DNA of 64,000 nt from an uncultured Bacteroidales bacterium (GTDB taxonomy: Bacteria; Bacteroidota; Bacteroidia; Bacteroidales; Bacteroidaceae). How positions within the stretch are numbered: position 1 is the stretch's first letter; every line of letters begins with the position of its first letter. The stretch covers positions 1 to 64,000 of the forward strand of contig CACZJU010000003.1 in the NCBI GenBank assembly GCA_902781515.1, in the 5' to 3' direction. Position numbers and translations under genes: made by a program. The notes beneath the pieces were generated by a model. That model saw nothing but the letters and a program-made list of their open reading frames with translations. It made no database searches and had not been told where the DNA came from. Below are positions 18,601-27,132 of the stretch, in pieces.

Positions 18601-21600
18601 TCACCAGATGTCACCTCTGAAGAATAGTCTATATAGTCTGTCCAATTTACACCGCCATCACATGTATAACGAATCTGGAATGTAGGAGCTGAATTACTAT
18701 ACTGACGCTTTGCCTTAAAGACAAGAGTCTCTTTAGCATCCACCGCCAAAGGAGTTGTAATCAACGACGAAGCTGTAAATCCAGCACGTGCATGTTTGTT
18801 TCCGGAAGTTGTAGCAACCGTCCAACTATTAGCTGTCCATCCTGTAGGCAGAGCATTGTTCTCGAAGTCCACGAATAGCTTTTCATGGTCGTATGTGAAA
18901 CCACTCAGCGTAATAACCTTGCTGTCAAGACCTGTAGCAGAGATGGTCAATGTTGCATTGTGTGAACCAACGTTATCCTTCAACTGCTTTACAATAATGG
19001 TAGTAGATGCATCAACTGCAACATCGGTAGCAGAAACCTGAACGCTGTAGTGATCAGCATTGTCGCCTGTGATATCAGCAGCCAGACCTGTCAGCGTGGC
19101 CTTACCTTCATTCTTAACGGTCAGTGTCCAAGTAGCATCAGCCTCGTCTGAAACATTTCCGAAGTCATAGCTTGTACCAACCAAAACCTCATCATCATAG
19201 ACAGCCATCACAGGTTCGCTTGGTTCCGTGAGACCATAGATACGCTGTATGTTGGCATAATAGCCGTTAAATTGCAGTTGATAGTTACCAGCCTCAGCAA
19301 TAGTAGCTGTCAGGGTTGTCCACGATGAACCAATATTTGTAGCAGTGATAAGGTCACTCCATTCCTCAGCACCAACTTGCTTGTACTTAACACCAAAAGT
19401 ATAAGAACTAGAAGTGCTACCATTCTTAGCAACAATGACCAATTGTTCTCCTGCTACTGCAGTCAATGTGGAGGTCACCATAGAAGTGTTGCTATATCCA
19501 TACTGACCAGTCTTAATGTAGCCAGAAGCATCCTTCATCCAATCATTGGCTGTCCAAGTGGATGGAATATTGTCTGTTGCAAAATTGAGGTTCAGCTTGT
19601 TCTCATCAATCATCACACCGCTAACGGCTACTGTGAATGAGCTACCGTCGCTACCATTGACTACAATGTTACCACCACGATAACCACCAGAGATTTGTCC
19701 GAAGGTGATAGTCAGTGTTGTGCTTTCATCCTTTGCGAGTGTAGTCTTACCAAGTACGGCAGAGAAACCAGCAGGAACATCATCTTGGTCAAGTGTCAGC
19801 GTGCCTGTACCATCGTTCTTGATGTAATATGTTTGAACAGCGTCCTCTGTCACAAATCCAAAGTCCTTAGTCACACTTGCAGCAGCAGCCACTGTGCAAT
19901 CAACATCTGTATAAGTACCCATCTTCGGATCGTTCATGTTACGCTTGAATCCCTCAAAGTTATCAAGGTCGTACTGGCTATCGCCAAAGCGGAACTTGTA
20001 CTTTCCAGCAGCTAAGCCTTCAATGGTATAGGTGTACCACTGGTTCTGTGTCAAGCCACTGTAACTGATTGTAGCAAGATTTGTCCATGCGCCATTATCC
20101 TTTGAATACTGAATATCCAATGAACGGTAAGTACTGGTCATACGATAGTCGAAGGTCAGTGTTTGGCCTTCTTCCACAATCAGCGAAGGTGTAATAAGGT
20201 CGTAATTGCCATAAGAGTAAGAACCCTTCAGCATATTGTCTTGAACCTTCCAATAAGTACCGTTGGTAATTTCCCATCCATCAGGCAGTGAACCACCACT
20301 AAAGTCCTCACTCCACTGCTCAATGCGAGTACCTGTTACGGTGAAGCTCTTAGCATCCACTCCTTCATTACTTGCAGTAACGGTGATGGTAGCTGTCTTC
20401 TCTGCATCGAGAGCCTCGGCATCATAAACGAAAGTTACAGTGAAAGTTTCTGAAGAATGACCAACTACCTCAAGACTTGCAGGAGAAACCGTGAAGTCTG
20501 TTGTGTTGTTTGAAACAATGCTAGTAATATTCAGCGTCTGATCACCGTCATTAGTAACGGTAAAGGTCTTCACGATCTGTTTGCCAACATTGCCGAATGC
20601 AACGGTTTCGCCGACAGCTTCCTCGCCCAATGTAACAGCCATTTCTGCTGGAGAGTTAGAGAATGTAGCAGTAACCGTGACGTCAATTGGGTCACAGTCG
20701 TCAGCACTAACACGGAATGTTCCTGTGTAGTCCTTGGCAGAAGAACCAGAGAATGTTGCAGTTACATCCATGTATTCGTTTGCAGCCAAAGTGGTCTTTG
20801 GCAGAGCTGCATATGCAAATACATTATCGGCATCAGAAGTTTCAGTAAGTGAAATATTCTCCATTGCCACTTTACCAGAGTTGGTAATGCGGATTGTCTT
20901 ATTCGTTGTTTCAGCAACACTGCCAAAGGCGAGAGCTGTGCCTACTACATCACCACCCAGTTCCAAAACAGGAGCCGCTCCAATAATCTTGAAGTTATCG
21001 ATTGCTGCTGCTGGGGTTGTTGTTCCACCGCTTCCATCATTCTTCCATGCGAACACAACCTGATATGACCCTGCACTCTCAATAGTTATATCGACAGATT
21101 TATTTTGCCAATCGCTCTGTAAATTAAGCTTACTTCCACCATCAAGGGCTTTCCAGCCTGTGGGAAGAGTTGCCGCTGCAAAGCTTGACGGTGTTGTTCC
21201 TGCAGTCAATTCTTCCGAAGCCGGTATCAAAGCAACTCGTAAGTAGTCATAGGTAGATTCACCATTTGCTTTCCAATCATAGGCGATTGTGAAGTCACCT
21301 GCTTCAAAAGCAAAAAGCTTAGTTACAAAAGTCATAGATGCACTATGACTATAAGCATTTGTTGTACCGCCATCATTAGAGATATATAGGGCATTACTTC
21401 CACCATTATTTGTAGCAGAGCCAAGCACCCATTTGTTAGTCTGTGTTCCATTTATCAACTCCCAACCTTTATCGGTCTCAAAATTATCAGTAAAGCCTGT
21501 AGCTGGAGTAGAGACTTTCTCTGTTTTAAAAGTAACGGTTTTCCAATCGCTTTCTCCACCGCTATAAATAGCTTTTACACGAACATCGTAAGAAGTGTTG

Positions 21601-22391
21601 GCTTCCAGTGATGTTAAAGAATATGTCAATGTTGAAGCACCCAGCCCATGAACCTCTGTCCATGTATCACTTGCGGATGCCTTGTATTCCAAATCCCAAC
21701 CAGTCTCACTGCTATCGCCGCTACCTGCAGTCCAATTAACAACTGCCGAATTGCTCGTAACAGAGGCATATGTCAACGTTGCAGGCTTCTTGTAAGGAGT
21801 AATACTTTCATATGTAAATGTTGTCTTTGGCAAATATGTTTTTGCTCCGCCTCTGGAGAATGATGGTGTTGAAGGTGTTTGATTTACACACCAAAAAGTG
21901 AACTTCTTATAACCACTTTTTACAGGGTGATTTAAATCAACCAAAATATTACCTCCAGTATATTCAAACTCGCTATCAAAAGTGATAGTGATTGTTAAAT
22001 CTGAGGTGTTGGGAGTTATAGCTCCTGAATAGACTTGTGATAATGTTGTTGTCGCATCAAGAGCCGTCAAAGTCGTGGCTTCTGTTATTCCTAATGAAAT
22101 AATCCAATTACCGACATTTGTTCCTGAAGTTTCATTTTTCTTATAATAGAACTTCATCGATTTAATAGCCTTTCCTTGCAGTTCAGTAAGAACTGTTGCT
22201 GGAAAAATCAACTGATCATGCTGTACTGCGTCTGCATTATAGCCGTCAAAAGGAACCTGATCACTAGAATAGTCCGCATCGCTGTATATGGTCAGTTCAT
22301 CTGCCCACGCTGGACTGAGTCCTCCTGCGAAGAGGGCAAGGAGGAAAAAGAGCAAGAACTTTGTCTTGCATTGTTTAAAATTCTTTTTCAT
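15663..22391 (-). CDS. Giant surface protein with alternating HYDIN-like and choice-of-anchor-J-like domains
   Basis: 2242 residues. Signal peptide (1-30, ending SPAWA), then a jelly-roll-like N-terminal domain and a fibronectin type III domain (about 205-295, with GWDLEYKAS and SYDVRVKA). Then two modules alternate about six times: an ASPM/HYDIN-like Ig domain opening with F-G-x-V-x-x-x-x-x-x-x-x-I/T-x-N-x-G (for example AFGNVGKQIVKTFTVTNDG), and a MAM-like domain opening FxxxxxPxGWxxxx (for example WSEDFSGGSLPDGWEITNG), as in cleaved-adhesin domains. A pre-tail beta domain (GWNTVCLPFAF to the end of a RGYFDTPATM segment) precedes the tail YNLAGQRINRAQKGVNIVNG. Probably a surface adhesin or glycan binder (inference). 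A small ORF follows 9 bp later. The linker before the tail is encoded by 7-bp repeats (15751-15785). Confidence 0.85.
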   Translation of the reverse strand: MKKNFKQCKTKFLLFFLLALFAGGLSPAWADELTIYSDADYSSDQVPFDGYNADAVQHDQLIFPATVLTELQGKAIKSMKFYYKKNETSGTNVGNWIISLGITEATTLTALDATTTLSQVYSGAITPNTSDLTITITFDSEFEYTGGNILVDLNHPVKSGYKKFTFWCVNQTPSTPSFSRGGAKTYLPKTTFTYESITPYKKPATLTYASVTSNSAVVNWTAGSGDSSETGWDLEYKASASDTWTEVHGLGASTLTYSLTSLEANTSYDVRVKAIYSGGESDWKTVTFKTEKVSTPATGFTDNFETDKGWELINGTQTNKWVLGSATNNGGSNALYISNDGGTTNAYSHSASMTFVTKLFAFEAGDFTIAYDWKANGESTYDYLRVALIPASEELTAGTTPSSFAAATLPTGWKALDGGSKLNLQSDWQNKSVDITIESAGSYQVVFAWKNDGSGGTTTPAAAIDNFKIIGAAPVLELGGDVVGTALAFGSVAETTNKTIRITNSGKVAMENISLTETSDADNVFAYAALPKTTLAANEYMDVTATFSGSSAKDYTGTFRVSADDCDPIDVTVTATFSNSPAEMAVTLGEEAVGETVAFGNVGKQIVKTFTVTNDGDQTLNITSIVSNNTTDFTVSPASLEVVGHSSETFTVTFVYDAEALDAEKTATITVTASNEGVDAKSFTVTGTRIEQWSEDFSGGSLPDGWEITNGTYWKVQDNMLKGSYSYGNYDLITPSLIVEEGQTLTFDYRMTSTYRSLDIQYSKDNGAWTNLATISYSGLTQNQWYTYTIEGLAAGKYKFRFGDSQYDLDNFEGFKRNMNDPKMGTYTDVDCTVAAAASVTKDFGFVTEDAVQTYYIKNDGTGTLTLDQDDVPAGFSAVLGKTTLAKDESTTLTITFGQISGGYRGGNIVVNGSDGSSFTVAVSGVMIDENKLNLNFATDNIPSTWTANDWMKDASGYIKTGQYGYSNTSMVTSTLTAVAGEQLVIVAKNGSTSSSYTFGVKYKQVGAEEWSDLITATNIGSSWTTLTATIAEAGNYQLQFNGYYANIQRIYGLTEPSEPVMAVYDDEVLVGTSYDFGNVSDEADATWTLTVKNEGKATLTGLAADITGDNADHYSVQVSATDVAVDASTTIIVKQLKDNVGSHNATLTISATGLDSKVITLSGFTYDHEKLFVDFENNALPTGWTANSWTVATTSGNKHARAGFTASSLITTPLAVDAKETLVFKAKRQYSNSAPTFQIRYTCDGGVNWTDYIDYSSEVTSGDFTNIELSGIPEGTAIVEIYGRYVDIDDIYGFAPTTAPVLALTESAVAVANGDMKDFGNLTEDGVATYTLTNNGNGDLVSVVSTTGVATAVISGEGEGITLAKVNDSETYNKVTLAPGKSATITLSVPVGAPYGNQKGEMTITSDGWVGDMYVNYTANTIDPTALYEDFAGNAKPAGWYVDNGGWTFTTGTAHVYAGVTKTMVTEQYEAEAASGKNVLSFDAKLQSNYADGELKVYTSSDRKTWTLRKTIALTNDIQAVALDALADGNYYVKFVSLNASIDNLAGLKKLSAPAHDLYVTATTFPATTLVPNTVAGVNATATVASLRADETDVYAKLFFDEEVVATAESKAIDLNSTATFTLTGNVPETEKTYAAKIVVYYSDNSVAFETLTTNVEVAHTRTLAITEFTRTDGDGALDANASNQISPSFSVTVENTGSTSGTPVVKIYQGETVVATATANAAVAPEGTKTIELTATNMSAGEGGVLEFTAKAFWTAEGEALATSASNVSINVNAAAPLFVLYQDATPVDNGDDVEFGLVKTGEIPTYSYTIRNEGTANMELVSIVAPTGFTATPAITDDNKNIAVNGTLAITVTMQAEQGKKSGNLVITYKVDAMTNNTFTLALSGRSIAADTWTEDFEGGSIPENWTNNNGWTIGEADGNQYATRTGWDVLSIMTPRLAATEGEELTFDVLSVGSTFSYAYSTDKAHWSDEVVVNAAGEQTFTAPADGNYYLRFTTRNGRLDNLVGFRLNPLNLILDEASNNSFAAANYDKITLNRTFIAGWNTVCLPFAFIQESDIEEFFGEGAKVYYLSSHNGTEFFFDRTSGMEAGYPYLVYVPEAITEPKVMHNVDIPNTATEAHYRDHTSNGSTIYFRGTYSPIIAGGWTKDNAKDKIYVLTPEAKIAKAGASATSKGFRGYFDTPATMEVKGIVFDDIETGIISIENGELTIENGAIYNLAGQRINRAQKGVNIVNGKKMLVK
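15751..15785. repeat. 7-bp-phased repeat in the C-terminal linker of the giant surface protein
   Basis: CCATTTT-CAATTGT-CAACTCT then CCATTTT-CAATTGA: a 21-bp repeat made of three 7-bp units, encoding the ISIENGELTIENG linker before the tail. Confidence 0.7.
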
Positions 22392-22537
22392 AAAAATTAA
22401 TAATTATTTGTTAATTGTTTTGTTCTATTTCACGCATTTACAATATACGGGCGGCAAATATAATAATTAATAATGTAAAACGTGATAAAAAGGTTGCATT
22501 TTCTTTCCTTTCCTTATGATTTGACAATATTTAGTGG

Positions 22538-22545
22538 TAATTTTG
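22538..22545 (+). promoter_or_regulatory. -7 promoter box upstream of the GH97 gene
   Basis: TAATTTTG fits TAnnTTTG, 31 bp before the ATG at 22577. A TTTG at 22520-22523 is too close (14 bp) to be a normal -33 element. Confidence 0.45.
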
Positions 22546-22576
22546 CGAGGTAAAACATGATAATCGGACAAAAAAC

Positions 22577-24379
22577 ATGATTCGTAAAGGACTAATTTGC
22601 TTATTCATGCTATTGGCAGCCTTGCCTGTGGCTGCAAAGAAGATGAAATCGCCCAACGGACAGCTGAAGCTGAAAACCGTAGGACAGGGTATGCAACTGT
22701 CGTACAAAGGCAGGCAGGTACTCGACATTCCAGTGGTGGGCTTCAACGATAAAACTGCGGCACAGGGCATCAAAACCATAGAGAGTCAAACCACAATAAA
22801 GGAGGAGTACTATATGTTGGCAGGCAAGAAGAGCCACATTGCCAACAAAGCCAACGAATACATCCTACGATTGGCAGAAGGAGTAACGATGCGACTGCGT
22901 CTTTTCGACGATGGAATGGCCTTCCGCTACGAGTTACAGGACCTGAAAGAGCAACGTCTGCCAGAAGAGCAAACCACATATCGCATTGCAGACGGCACAC
23001 GCCGTTGGATGATGAAATGGAGCGATGGATACGAGGGTTTTTATCCTTTGACCACAAGTTGCGAGAAAGGTCGTTGGGCATTCCCTTCGCTGCTGGAACC
23101 TGCAAACGGAACCTTCGTCCTGCTTACTGAAGCCAACATCGGACGTCAGCAGAGTGCTGCCAGCATGCATGCCGATGGTGAATTTTTCCGCGTAGTGCCC
23201 GACAAGAACGAGCTGAACATCACAGTCCAGTGGCAATCTCCTTGGCGACTGGCAATAGTGGGTTCGCTTGCCGACATTGTGGAGAGCACGCTGGTTACCG
23301 ATGTGTCAGAACCTTGCAAACTGGATGATACCAAATGGATTCAGCCAGGCGTGGTTTCTTGGGTCTATTGGGCCTACAATCACGGCAGCAACGACTACAA
23401 CATAATTAAGAAATACGTGGATATGGCAGCCAAACTGCACCTGCCCTACGTGCTCATCGATGCCGAATGGGACGAGATGAAGGACGGAAAGACGGTGGAA
23501 GATGCCGTACGCTATGCTCTGTCACAAGGCGTGAAGCCAATGATTTGGTACAACTCCACAACAGGTTGGATAAACGGAGCCCCAGGTCCGAAATATAAGT
23601 TGAACAAGCCCGATGACCGCGAACGGGAGTTTGCATGGTGTGAAAGTATCGGAGTGGCAGGTGTGAAGATAGATTTCTTCGACGGCGACTCGCAACCCAC
23701 CATGAACTATTGCATCGACCTTTTGGAGAGCGCCGCACGCCACCATCTGCTCATCAATTTCCATGGAGCAACGGTACCTCGCGGTTGGCAGCGAACCTAC
23801 CCCAACCTCCTTTCCACCGAAGGAGTGTATGGAGCCGAATGGTACAACAACGGACCGAAGTTCACCCCACGCGCAGCCGCCCACAACGCCACTCTGCCCT
23901 TCACTCGCAACATCATCGGTCCCATGGATTACACACCCTGTGCATTCAGCGATTCGCAGCATCCCCACATCACCACCCATGCTCACGAACTGGCATTGAC
24001 GGTGCTCTTCGAGAGTGCTCTGCAACACCTTGCCGACCGTCCTGAAAGTTTCCTCAGCCAACCACAGGCCGTACAGGATTTCTTCGGTCAGTTGCCTGCT
24101 GCATGGGACGAGACACGATTCGTCAGCGGTTATCCTGGTGAAAGTGTGGTAATTGCTCGCAGAAGTGGCAGCAAGTGGTTCGTGGCTGGTATAAACGGAA
24201 CGGAACAGGCTTACGACTTCGACCTCAGCCGACTGCCGTCCATCGTAGGCAAAGGACGCAAGGCCGACTGTTTCCTCGATGCCGACGAAGACCGTGCTTG
24301 GAAACTGCACACCTCCGCTCCCCTACCCAAGAGCGTACACTGCCGTGCTCGCGGCGGCTTCGTTCTCGTAATTACTTAA
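22577..24379 (+). CDS. GH97 family glycoside hydrolase, retaining type
   Basis: 600 residues with a Sec signal (MIRKGLICLFMLLAALPVAA). GH97 layout: N-terminal beta-sandwich, (beta/alpha)8 barrel and C-terminal sheet. Visible motifs: SWVYWAYNHGSND, VLIDAEWDE, GVKIDFFDGDSQ with the Asp expected as nucleophile in retaining members, LLINFHGATVPRGWQRTYPN, STEGVYGAEW, and the NIIGPMDYTP and THAHELAL motifs. This set fits the alpha-galactosidase-like, retaining branch (BtGH97b type) rather than SusB-like inverting alpha-glucosidases. Probably releases alpha-galactose or beta-L-arabinopyranose side residues in the periplasm (inference). Convergent with the 24372-27125 gene; the two 3' ends overlap by 8 bp. 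Confidence 0.9.
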   Translation: MIRKGLICLFMLLAALPVAAKKMKSPNGQLKLKTVGQGMQLSYKGRQVLDIPVVGFNDKTAAQGIKTIESQTTIKEEYYMLAGKKSHIANKANEYILRLAEGVTMRLRLFDDGMAFRYELQDLKEQRLPEEQTTYRIADGTRRWMMKWSDGYEGFYPLTTSCEKGRWAFPSLLEPANGTFVLLTEANIGRQQSAASMHADGEFFRVVPDKNELNITVQWQSPWRLAIVGSLADIVESTLVTDVSEPCKLDDTKWIQPGVVSWVYWAYNHGSNDYNIIKKYVDMAAKLHLPYVLIDAEWDEMKDGKTVEDAVRYALSQGVKPMIWYNSTTGWINGAPGPKYKLNKPDDREREFAWCESIGVAGVKIDFFDGDSQPTMNYCIDLLESAARHHLLINFHGATVPRGWQRTYPNLLSTEGVYGAEWYNNGPKFTPRAAAHNATLPFTRNIIGPMDYTPCAFSDSQHPHITTHAHELALTVLFESALQHLADRPESFLSQPQAVQDFFGQLPAAWDETRFVSGYPGESVVIARRSGSKWFVAGINGTEQAYDFDLSRLPSIVGKGRKADCFLDADEDRAWKLHTSAPLPKSVHCRARGGFVLVIT

Positions 24380-24521
24380 TCACAACCGTTTTCCCGCCAC
24401 GGATGTAAACGCCCTTATTCAATTTGACAATTTGACTATTTACAATTTTACGGCCTGATAAGTCATACACCTCATTCTCTGAATTTCTCATTTTCTCATT
24501 TTCAACTTCTCCGATTCCATC
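24371..24521. repeat. C-terminal tail repeat, copy 1
   Basis: About 151 bp encoding the linker and tail of the 918-residue lyase-like protein. It is nearly the same as 52763-52914 (about 14 differences by eye), which ends an unrelated gene. Contains 8-bp repeats CAATTTGA and TTTCTCAT. Confidence 0.85.
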
Positions 24522-27125
24522 CACAAAAGCAGAGGTAATCAGTCGAAAAGGAAAGGTTTCCACACTGAGACCAGTGGAAAGCACCACATTACCCGTGGTA
24601 TCAATATCCCAGAACTTCATCACAGAAGCTGTGGAACCTGAATAGAGCGCAAGTCGGTCGCTACCTTCAGCACCCCAAAGACTGAATGCATACGTCGATG
24701 AAATAGCCATTTTAGCACTCGAATTGATATATAAGCTATCGGGCAAAGCCATAATCCTGTACTTGGGAGTAGTCTGCCGGTTGACGTACCATAGCTGCCC
24801 GTGTGCAGGCGATTCAACATCACCATCCTCGAATGTAACGAGGTCTCCTTTTGCATGAGCAGTCATCAGTCGGCCCGTAGCAACGTGTTGCAGCACGTAA
24901 TAGCCGGGCTCCACCATTCGGCTTTTGTCCGTTTCGCGAACAAACACTATGAAACGTTGCTCCACCTCATGTCCGTCAACCACAAAACTGGCCGAAACCT
25001 CAGTCGTTGTAGTAATGTCATCAAACGCCAATGTTGTTCCTGTGGTTCCATTGCTCCAGGTGACGCTATTGGCGTCAACACCACTTGGCAATCTCACTCC
25101 CAGAGTCACGTTGCTACCTGCGTCGCACACCAGTTCACTACCTTCGTTCTCTGCTCCGTCGAGCGTAATGTAAGGCTCTACATAGCACACACCTAAGCGA
25201 AATGTCTGCTCACTCTTTACACCGTTTGTATGAGTATAAGTAACTGATATTGTGGTCGGCTCTTTCAGTTTCGACAACGTCTTCGATTCTCCAGCGCCTG
25301 TGGTCGACCATTTGTATTTACCGCCTCCCACTATGGGCTTAGCCTGAAGTTTTACAGTTGTGCCATAAAGTACACACAATGTATCGGTTTTGTATGTGAC
25401 ATCGCCAACAGTAATTTCAGGATTTAAGGGCATGGCCGTTCCGTCGCCTTCACAAGCAATGGGGAAACACAGTTGACTTTCAACACCACGACTGTTGGTG
25501 TAGGTTACGCGGTAAATGTAACTTTTATCGGTGGAAACGGTAATTTCGCGAGTCTGCTCGCCCGTATTCCAACTCCAGTTTCCAGTGTCCTGTTCATCAT
25601 CTGGCAATTGTGGCGACAGGGTGAGAGTACCGCCATTGGGAACAGCACCACCAATCTGGTCGTAACGGTTCACCAGACCGCCCAATTCATTATGATAAAC
25701 GATTTTTCCATCTATAAGTTTGCGCGTTTTTTCTTGTGTAAGCGAGGGTATTAGGCTGGTACTTAAGGTGCCGCTGTACTCCATTTTCGGGGTCAGTTCT
25801 GTAGGTACCTGATTAGCTGGACAGAGTTGTACATCGCGAGTGTTCATCAATACGGAAAAACCTAAATGGTCATAGCCACCACTTGTTGAACCTTCGCCAC
25901 CACCGTCAATGCCCATGTTCGTGTAAGCCTGCTCAGCGAATGGCATGGTAACACCCTTCACACCCTCATAGATACCGATGACTGTGCCCCAATAGGGACG
26001 CATCTGTGCACCCATAGCAGGCTCCGTCATTGTCCAAGCACGCGAGTCGGTATAGTAATAGCCGCTGCTGCCATACTGATAGTTCGTCCAGGGCAGGTTG
26101 GCAACGCTCTGTGTCTGTGCCGCCACATATTCGATGCCGGCTGCCAGTCGGTGGTTCATATAGGCAAAAAGGTCGTCGCCCTGATTCCATCCCACCTTTG
26201 CCAAGTCCACCGCGAGTCCGAGTGCCATTGCCGAGTGGCCCGTGTCGCGTCCGCTCTCGTTCATCTGCCCGAGATAGCCATAGGCACCTGTCTCAAGGTC
26301 GCTGTTGACCATCGTCACGACGAGATTTCCCAGAAACTCCGTGAGACCATCGTTCTTGATGGGTACGTCGGTACGGTTCTCGCGGAACGTGCCACATTGG
26401 TCGTATTTGAAGTACGACATCGCCTGGTTATAGATGAACACATCGTCGCAGAGGATGCCAATCATCGCCACGCAGAGCGCATTGCACAGACCCCAGTTCG
26501 ACCAATAGTGTCCTGGTGCCTGCCACCATTTGCCTTGATTCTCCCACGTGCCGTTACGGCCACGCAAGAAGCCCAGCGCTTTCGAATACCACACTTGCAG
26601 CATCCAGCGCTTGAACAGTTCGAAGTCCTCCCGTTCCCAACCTTCGTAGTCGCGCATGAGCTCGGCAGCCTGCGCAAACTGATAGCCATAGAGGCCGCTG
26701 GCGAGAGCATAGTTCGAGTCGCCACTGATGTCCTTCGTGGTGTTCGCCCACGCCATGAGGATGCGTACGGCGGCATTGGCGTTCGCCTTCGTGCCGGCTA
26801 TCTTCCAGCGCAGCGCGTTCTGATAAGCCATAGCGGCTCCGCGGCAGGCGTTCATGTAGTTTTCGCCCGAACCGCCTCCGCGTACGATGACCTCCACGGG
26901 ATTTGTCTGCACGCCCGACTGTGAGTAAGCAGCCGAGGTGAGCACCCTATAGGCTTCCTTCACGGTGGGGTTGCCGGCTTCGAGTTGTGCCTTCACGCGG
27001 TCGAAGTCGGCCTGTGTGTGGAGCCCGCCGGGATGAATGAACCCGCGGTTGGTGTCGTAGTCGGCGGTTTGGGCGCTGGCGAGTTGTACGGCCAGCAGGG
27101 CGAGGGTGAGGAGCAGTTGTTTCAT
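24372..27125 (-). CDS. Secreted alginate-lyase-fold protein with C-terminal sorting tail
   Basis: 917 residues from ATG at 27125 (the in-frame ATG at 27158 lies ahead of the signal peptide MKQLLLTLALLAVQLASA). An alpha/alpha toroid of the alginate lyase family (PF05426, PL-type) covers residues about 20-400: HPGGLHTQADFDRVKAQL, HYWSNWGLC, GQMNESGRDTGHSAMALG, GWNQGDDLFAYMNHRLAAG, YYYTDSRAW. Ig-like domains follow (about 510-700), then a RICIN-like stretch (about 715-870) and the tail VYDLSGRKI...KGVYIRGG. It lies 7 bp after the fusion gene, so the pair is one operon. The 5' half is GC-rich and the 3' half is not, suggesting a mosaic gene. Substrate probably a uronic-acid polymer (inference). 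Confidence 0.82.
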   Translation of the reverse strand: MKQLLLTLALLAVQLASAQTADYDTNRGFIHPGGLHTQADFDRVKAQLEAGNPTVKEAYRVLTSAAYSQSGVQTNPVEVIVRGGGSGENYMNACRGAAMAYQNALRWKIAGTKANANAAVRILMAWANTTKDISGDSNYALASGLYGYQFAQAAELMRDYEGWEREDFELFKRWMLQVWYSKALGFLRGRNGTWENQGKWWQAPGHYWSNWGLCNALCVAMIGILCDDVFIYNQAMSYFKYDQCGTFRENRTDVPIKNDGLTEFLGNLVVTMVNSDLETGAYGYLGQMNESGRDTGHSAMALGLAVDLAKVGWNQGDDLFAYMNHRLAAGIEYVAAQTQSVANLPWTNYQYGSSGYYYTDSRAWTMTEPAMGAQMRPYWGTVIGIYEGVKGVTMPFAEQAYTNMGIDGGGEGSTSGGYDHLGFSVLMNTRDVQLCPANQVPTELTPKMEYSGTLSTSLIPSLTQEKTRKLIDGKIVYHNELGGLVNRYDQIGGAVPNGGTLTLSPQLPDDEQDTGNWSWNTGEQTREITVSTDKSYIYRVTYTNSRGVESQLCFPIACEGDGTAMPLNPEITVGDVTYKTDTLCVLYGTTVKLQAKPIVGGGKYKWSTTGAGESKTLSKLKEPTTISVTYTHTNGVKSEQTFRLGVCYVEPYITLDGAENEGSELVCDAGSNVTLGVRLPSGVDANSVTWSNGTTGTTLAFDDITTTTEVSASFVVDGHEVEQRFIVFVRETDKSRMVEPGYYVLQHVATGRLMTAHAKGDLVTFEDGDVESPAHGQLWYVNRQTTPKYRIMALPDSLYINSSAKMAISSTYAFSLWGAEGSDRLALYSGSTASVMKFWDIDTTGNVVLSTGLSVETFPFRLITSAFVDGIGEVENEKMRNSENEVYDLSGRKIVNSQIVKLNKGVYIRGGKTVVIK

Positions 27126-27132
27126 GATGGTT

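Noticed and set aside
23522-24310. Open frame of 262 codons antisense to the GH97 gene
   Set aside because: No known motif, and it lies entirely within a well-supported enzyme gene.
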